Assembly: GCA_026393475.1 (NCBI GenBank)
Contig: JAPLAA010000054.1
Span: 45,976 to 109,975, forward strand
Direction of reading: 5' to 3'
Length of the DNA: 64,000 nt
Source of the DNA: Actinomycetota bacterium
GTDB lineage: Bacteria > Actinomycetota > Acidimicrobiia > Acidimicrobiales > Ilumatobacteraceae
The notes below the pieces were generated by a model that was not told the DNA's origin, did not search any database, and worked only from the letters and a program-made list of their open reading frames with translations. The position numbers and the translations under genes are program-made. Shown here one piece after another: positions 62,038 through 64,000 of the stretch (positions are counted from its first letter, which is position 1; the number at the start of each line of letters is the position of its first letter).

Positions 62038-62718
62038 TCAGGCTCCGTCGGCGAGGAACTGCTCGATGGCCGACGCAACCTCCGCGGCGTGGGTGTCCTC
62101 GTGCATCGAGTGCTCGCCACCGGCGATCACCTGCAGACGGGCGTGGGGCATCTTGCGCTCGAGGTACTGGCCCGACACCACGTACTCGGGCCGGTCGAGT
62201 TCACCGGCGAGCACGAGCGTGGGCACCTGCACCTCGGCGAGGTGGTCCATCACCACGGCGTCGTGTTGGAGGTTGAGGTTGGTCGCCTGCGGCGGCACGC
62301 CGAACTTGTGCGCGTTGCGGCGCGACCGCTCGTTCCACGCGTCGCGCTTGTCGGGGTCGCGGAAACCCGGGCCGGTGTTGATGACCACGATCGCCCGTGC
62401 CGCGCCCGGGCGGGTGACCGCGTGGGCGAGCGAGAGATAGCCGCCGAGCGAGTGACCGACGAGCACTGCCGGCTCGTCGAGCGAGGCGAGCACGTCGTCG
62501 AGGTCGGCGAGCGCGGTGTCGCGCGAGTAGGCATCGGGATCGTCGGGCACCGGCGAGTCGCCGTGACCCAGCAGGTCGACGGCGACCACCTCGTGATGCT
62601 CCCCGAGGATCTCCATGCACCGCGCCCACGTGGCTGCGGACGACCCGAGCCCGTGGACGAACACGATCGGCGGCGCGCCCACCGCTGCGGTCCCGGCCCT
62701 CACCACGTGCAATCTCAT
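62038..62718 (-). CDS. Alpha/beta hydrolase
   Basis: The 226-residue protein has VFVHGLGSSAATW, the nucleophile elbow GHSLGG (Ser), the acid region VLAGELDRP and the late His in GGEHSMHEDTH. All three catalytic residues are visible. A GCGGAGGAG ribosome site precedes ATG 62718; upstream in-frame ATGs would add a Gly/Arg-rich stretch with no similarity. The substrate is unknown. A 15-bp repeat (CCCTGACCCCTGTTG, twice) lies upstream at about 62755-62785. Confidence 0.85.
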   Translation of the reverse strand: MRLHVVRAGTAAVGAPPIVFVHGLGSSAATWARCMEILGEHHEVVAVDLLGHGDSPVPDDPDAYSRDTALADLDDVLASLDEPAVLVGHSLGGYLSLAHAVTRPGAARAIVVINTGPGFRDPDKRDAWNERSRRNAHKFGVPPQATNLNLQHDAVVMDHLAEVQVPTLVLAGELDRPEYVVSGQYLERKMPHARLQVIAGGEHSMHEDTHAAEVASAIEQFLADGA

Positions 62719-62789
62719 GCCTGCTCCTCCGCGCCCGTCTCCGTGACTCCGTCGCCCTGACCCCTGTTGCCCTGACCCCTGTTGCCAGG

Positions 62790-63797
62790 TCAGGCCGGCG
62801 AGTCGGCGTTCAGCATGACATCCGCGGCCTCCGGCTCGGCGCTCGCACCGTAGGTGTGCAGCAACTCGCGGGCGACGCGCACCAGGTGCGCCCGCACTTC
62901 GGGCGGCTCCACCACCTCCACCAGGCCGCCCCATCCCGCCAGGTGCTGGGCGATCACCTGTGTGGTCGGCCCGCCGATGATGACCAGCTCACGGCCGTCT
63001 GCGGCCGGGCCGTCCATCTCGGCGAGCATCATGTCGTCGCCGAACTGACCGCGGAGCGCCGGCACGTAGGACGCGTCGATCCGGATCGTCGCCCGCACCG
63101 AGAGTCGGTGCTCGCCGACCGTGGTGACGATCTCCTGCCAGGCCGTGCGCAGGTCGAAGCCCTCGGGGCGCTCGGCGCGTTCGTCGGTGAGCACCACCGA
63201 ACGCACGCGGCTCACCCGGAACGTGCGCCGTCCCCGATCGGTCCCCGCGACGAGGTACCAGACGGTGCCCTTCGAGACCAGGCCGAGCGGGTCGGCGAAG
63301 CGCTCGCTCACCGCGCGGGTGCGGTCGACGTAGCCGAGCACGATCCGGCGGCGTTCGATCACCGCCCGCTGGAGCGCTGGGAGATGCTCGGGGGGCGGCG
63401 GCGGGGCCGACGCGCCCCATGCCGCTGGATCGACCACCACGGCCTGCGCGGCCACCTCGGCGTCGTCGCGGAACGAGGCAGGCAGGGCGCCGAGCAGCTT
63501 GCGCATCGCGCTGCGCATCTCGATCGTCGTCGACGACGACGCACCGGCGGCGAGGAACAGGTTGCGCGCCTCGTCGGCGGTGAGCCCGGTGAGATCGGTG
63601 GAGGCGCCACCGAGCAGCTGCCACCCGCCACCGCGTCCGGCCTGCGAGTACACCGGCAGCCCGGCCATGCCCAGGGCCTCGAGGTCGCGGCGGGCCGTCT
63701 TCTCCGACACCTCCAGCTCGCGGGCGAGCTCGGCTGCGGTGACGCGACCGCGCCGCTGGAGGATGAGGAGGGTGGCCACCAGGCGATCGGCGCGCAT
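62790..63797 (-). CDS. WYL-domain transcriptional regulator
   Basis: The 335-residue protein has an N-terminal DeoR-like helix-turn-helix (LLILQRRGRVTAAELARELEVSEKTARRDLEAL), a WYL domain with KGTVWYLVAGTDRGRRTFRVSRV, and a C-terminal ligand-like part (GQFGDDMM through GWGGLVEVVEPPEVRAHLVRVA). ATG 63797 gives the normal domain start. It is divergent from an ABC ATPase gene and probably regulates it. Confidence 0.9.
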   Translation of the reverse strand: MRADRLVATLLILQRRGRVTAAELARELEVSEKTARRDLEALGMAGLPVYSQAGRGGGWQLLGGASTDLTGLTADEARNLFLAAGASSSTTIEMRSAMRKLLGALPASFRDDAEVAAQAVVVDPAAWGASAPPPPPEHLPALQRAVIERRRIVLGYVDRTRAVSERFADPLGLVSKGTVWYLVAGTDRGRRTFRVSRVRSVVLTDERAERPEGFDLRTAWQEIVTTVGEHRLSVRATIRIDASYVPALRGQFGDDMMLAEMDGPAADGRELVIIGGPTTQVIAQHLAGWGGLVEVVEPPEVRAHLVRVARELLHTYGASAEPEAADVMLNADSPA

Positions 63798-63800
63798 ACG

Positions 63801-63827
63801 TGGACATCTTCTCCCGAAAACTGGACA
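63801..63827. promoter_or_regulatory. Direct repeat TGGACA in the divergent WYL/ABC space
   Basis: TGGACA occurs at 63801 and 63822, 21 bp apart (two helical turns), in the 64-base space between the WYL regulator and the ABC gene. It is a candidate binding site for the WYL protein. Confidence 0.45.
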
Positions 63828-63861
63828 CATCCTGACCAGGTTCCTCGGGCACACTCATCCC

Positions 63862-64000
63862 ATGTCCCCCGTCACCCCCTCGTCGGGCTCGTCCGACGCA
63901 CCGACCATCGAAGCCAGCGGGCTGCGCAAGCACTACGGCGACGTGCACGCCCTGGCCGGCTTCGACCTCGTGGCTCCCGCCGGTCAGGTCACTGCGATCC
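63862..64000 (+). CDS. ABC transporter ATP-binding protein, cut by the window end
   Basis: ATG 63862 opens a frame with the start of an ABC nucleotide-binding domain (IEASGLRKHYGDVHALAGFDLVAPAGQVTAI). The window ends before the Walker A. The RKHYG..HAL..F pattern resembles drug-resistance (DrrA-type) transporters, which are often next to a divergent regulator such as the WYL gene here. Confidence 0.75.
   Translation, partial: MSPVTPSSGSSDAPTIEASGLRKHYGDVHALAGFDLVAPAGQVTAI

Overview
The window is high-GC DNA (about 70% G+C in the host genes) with dense, often overlapping genes, frequent GTG starts, an F420-type oxidoreductase and many actinobacterial families. This suggests an actinobacterium, possibly an Acidimicrobiia such as an Ilumatobacter relative. 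The class is an inference from gene style; there is no rRNA here to confirm it.

Region 1 (1-5.9 kb) is ordinary chromosome: a flavoprotein and a cysteine-rich protein in one operon, a YdeI-like protein, the trehalose pair otsA-otsB, and a DUF3558-like lipoprotein.

Region 2 (6458-20637) is an integrated mobile element. It is bounded by a 44-bp perfect direct repeat that copies the 3' part of tRNA-Arg(ACG). It carries a tyrosine integrase next to the tRNA, paired TGATACAT sites at both ends, two excisionase-like HTH genes, a MobF relaxase whose catalytic core is deleted, an IS3-type remnant and several unrecognised genes. Just left of its left att site lies the decayed end of a second, related element, so the tRNA has been used more than once. 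The most interesting cargo is a leftward operon at 6.7-11.6 kb. A secreted four-cysteine peptide followed immediately by a lipoprotein occurs twice as diverged paralogous pairs, and is followed by a membrane-fusion-like adaptor, an ABC ATPase and a MacB-like permease. The adaptor reading frame has an in-frame TGA near its start. A secreted peptide with a cognate surface protein and a dedicated transporter (bacteriocin/immunity-like or signalling) is my inference.

Region 3 (20.6-26.2 kb) has tRNA-Arg, tRNA-Ser(GCT), two secreted cell-wall proteins (LysM; peptidoglycan-binding), a glutaredoxin-like protein, a sulfatase and a DDAH-like hydrolase. Region 4 (26.2-31 kb) is a complete long-chain olefin cluster, oleA-oleBC(fused)-oleD, followed by a geranylgeranyl-reductase-like flavoprotein.

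Region 5 (32.4-46.9 kb) looks catabolic: an acyl-CoA ligase, an F420-type oxidoreductase, two more sulfatases, an SDR protein, a metallo-hydrolase, a haloalkane-dehalogenase-like enzyme, an SRPBCC protein and a SulP anion transporter, with a TetR regulator and a META-domain lipoprotein. Substrates cannot be read from the sequence.

Region 6 (46.9-64 kb) holds an orphan MazF-like protein, a secreted SGNH-type protein with RLLDTR repeats, a PhyH-type dioxygenase, an SRPBCC/TetR divergent pair sharing a palindrome, an S4 protein, a large LuxR-type ATPase regulator with a degenerate Walker A, an MFS transporter, a MaoC-like protein, two tandem membrane-anchored paralogs, a DksA-type zinc-finger protein, a CHAD protein, an alpha/beta hydrolase, a WYL regulator and the start of an ABC ATPase cut by the window edge.
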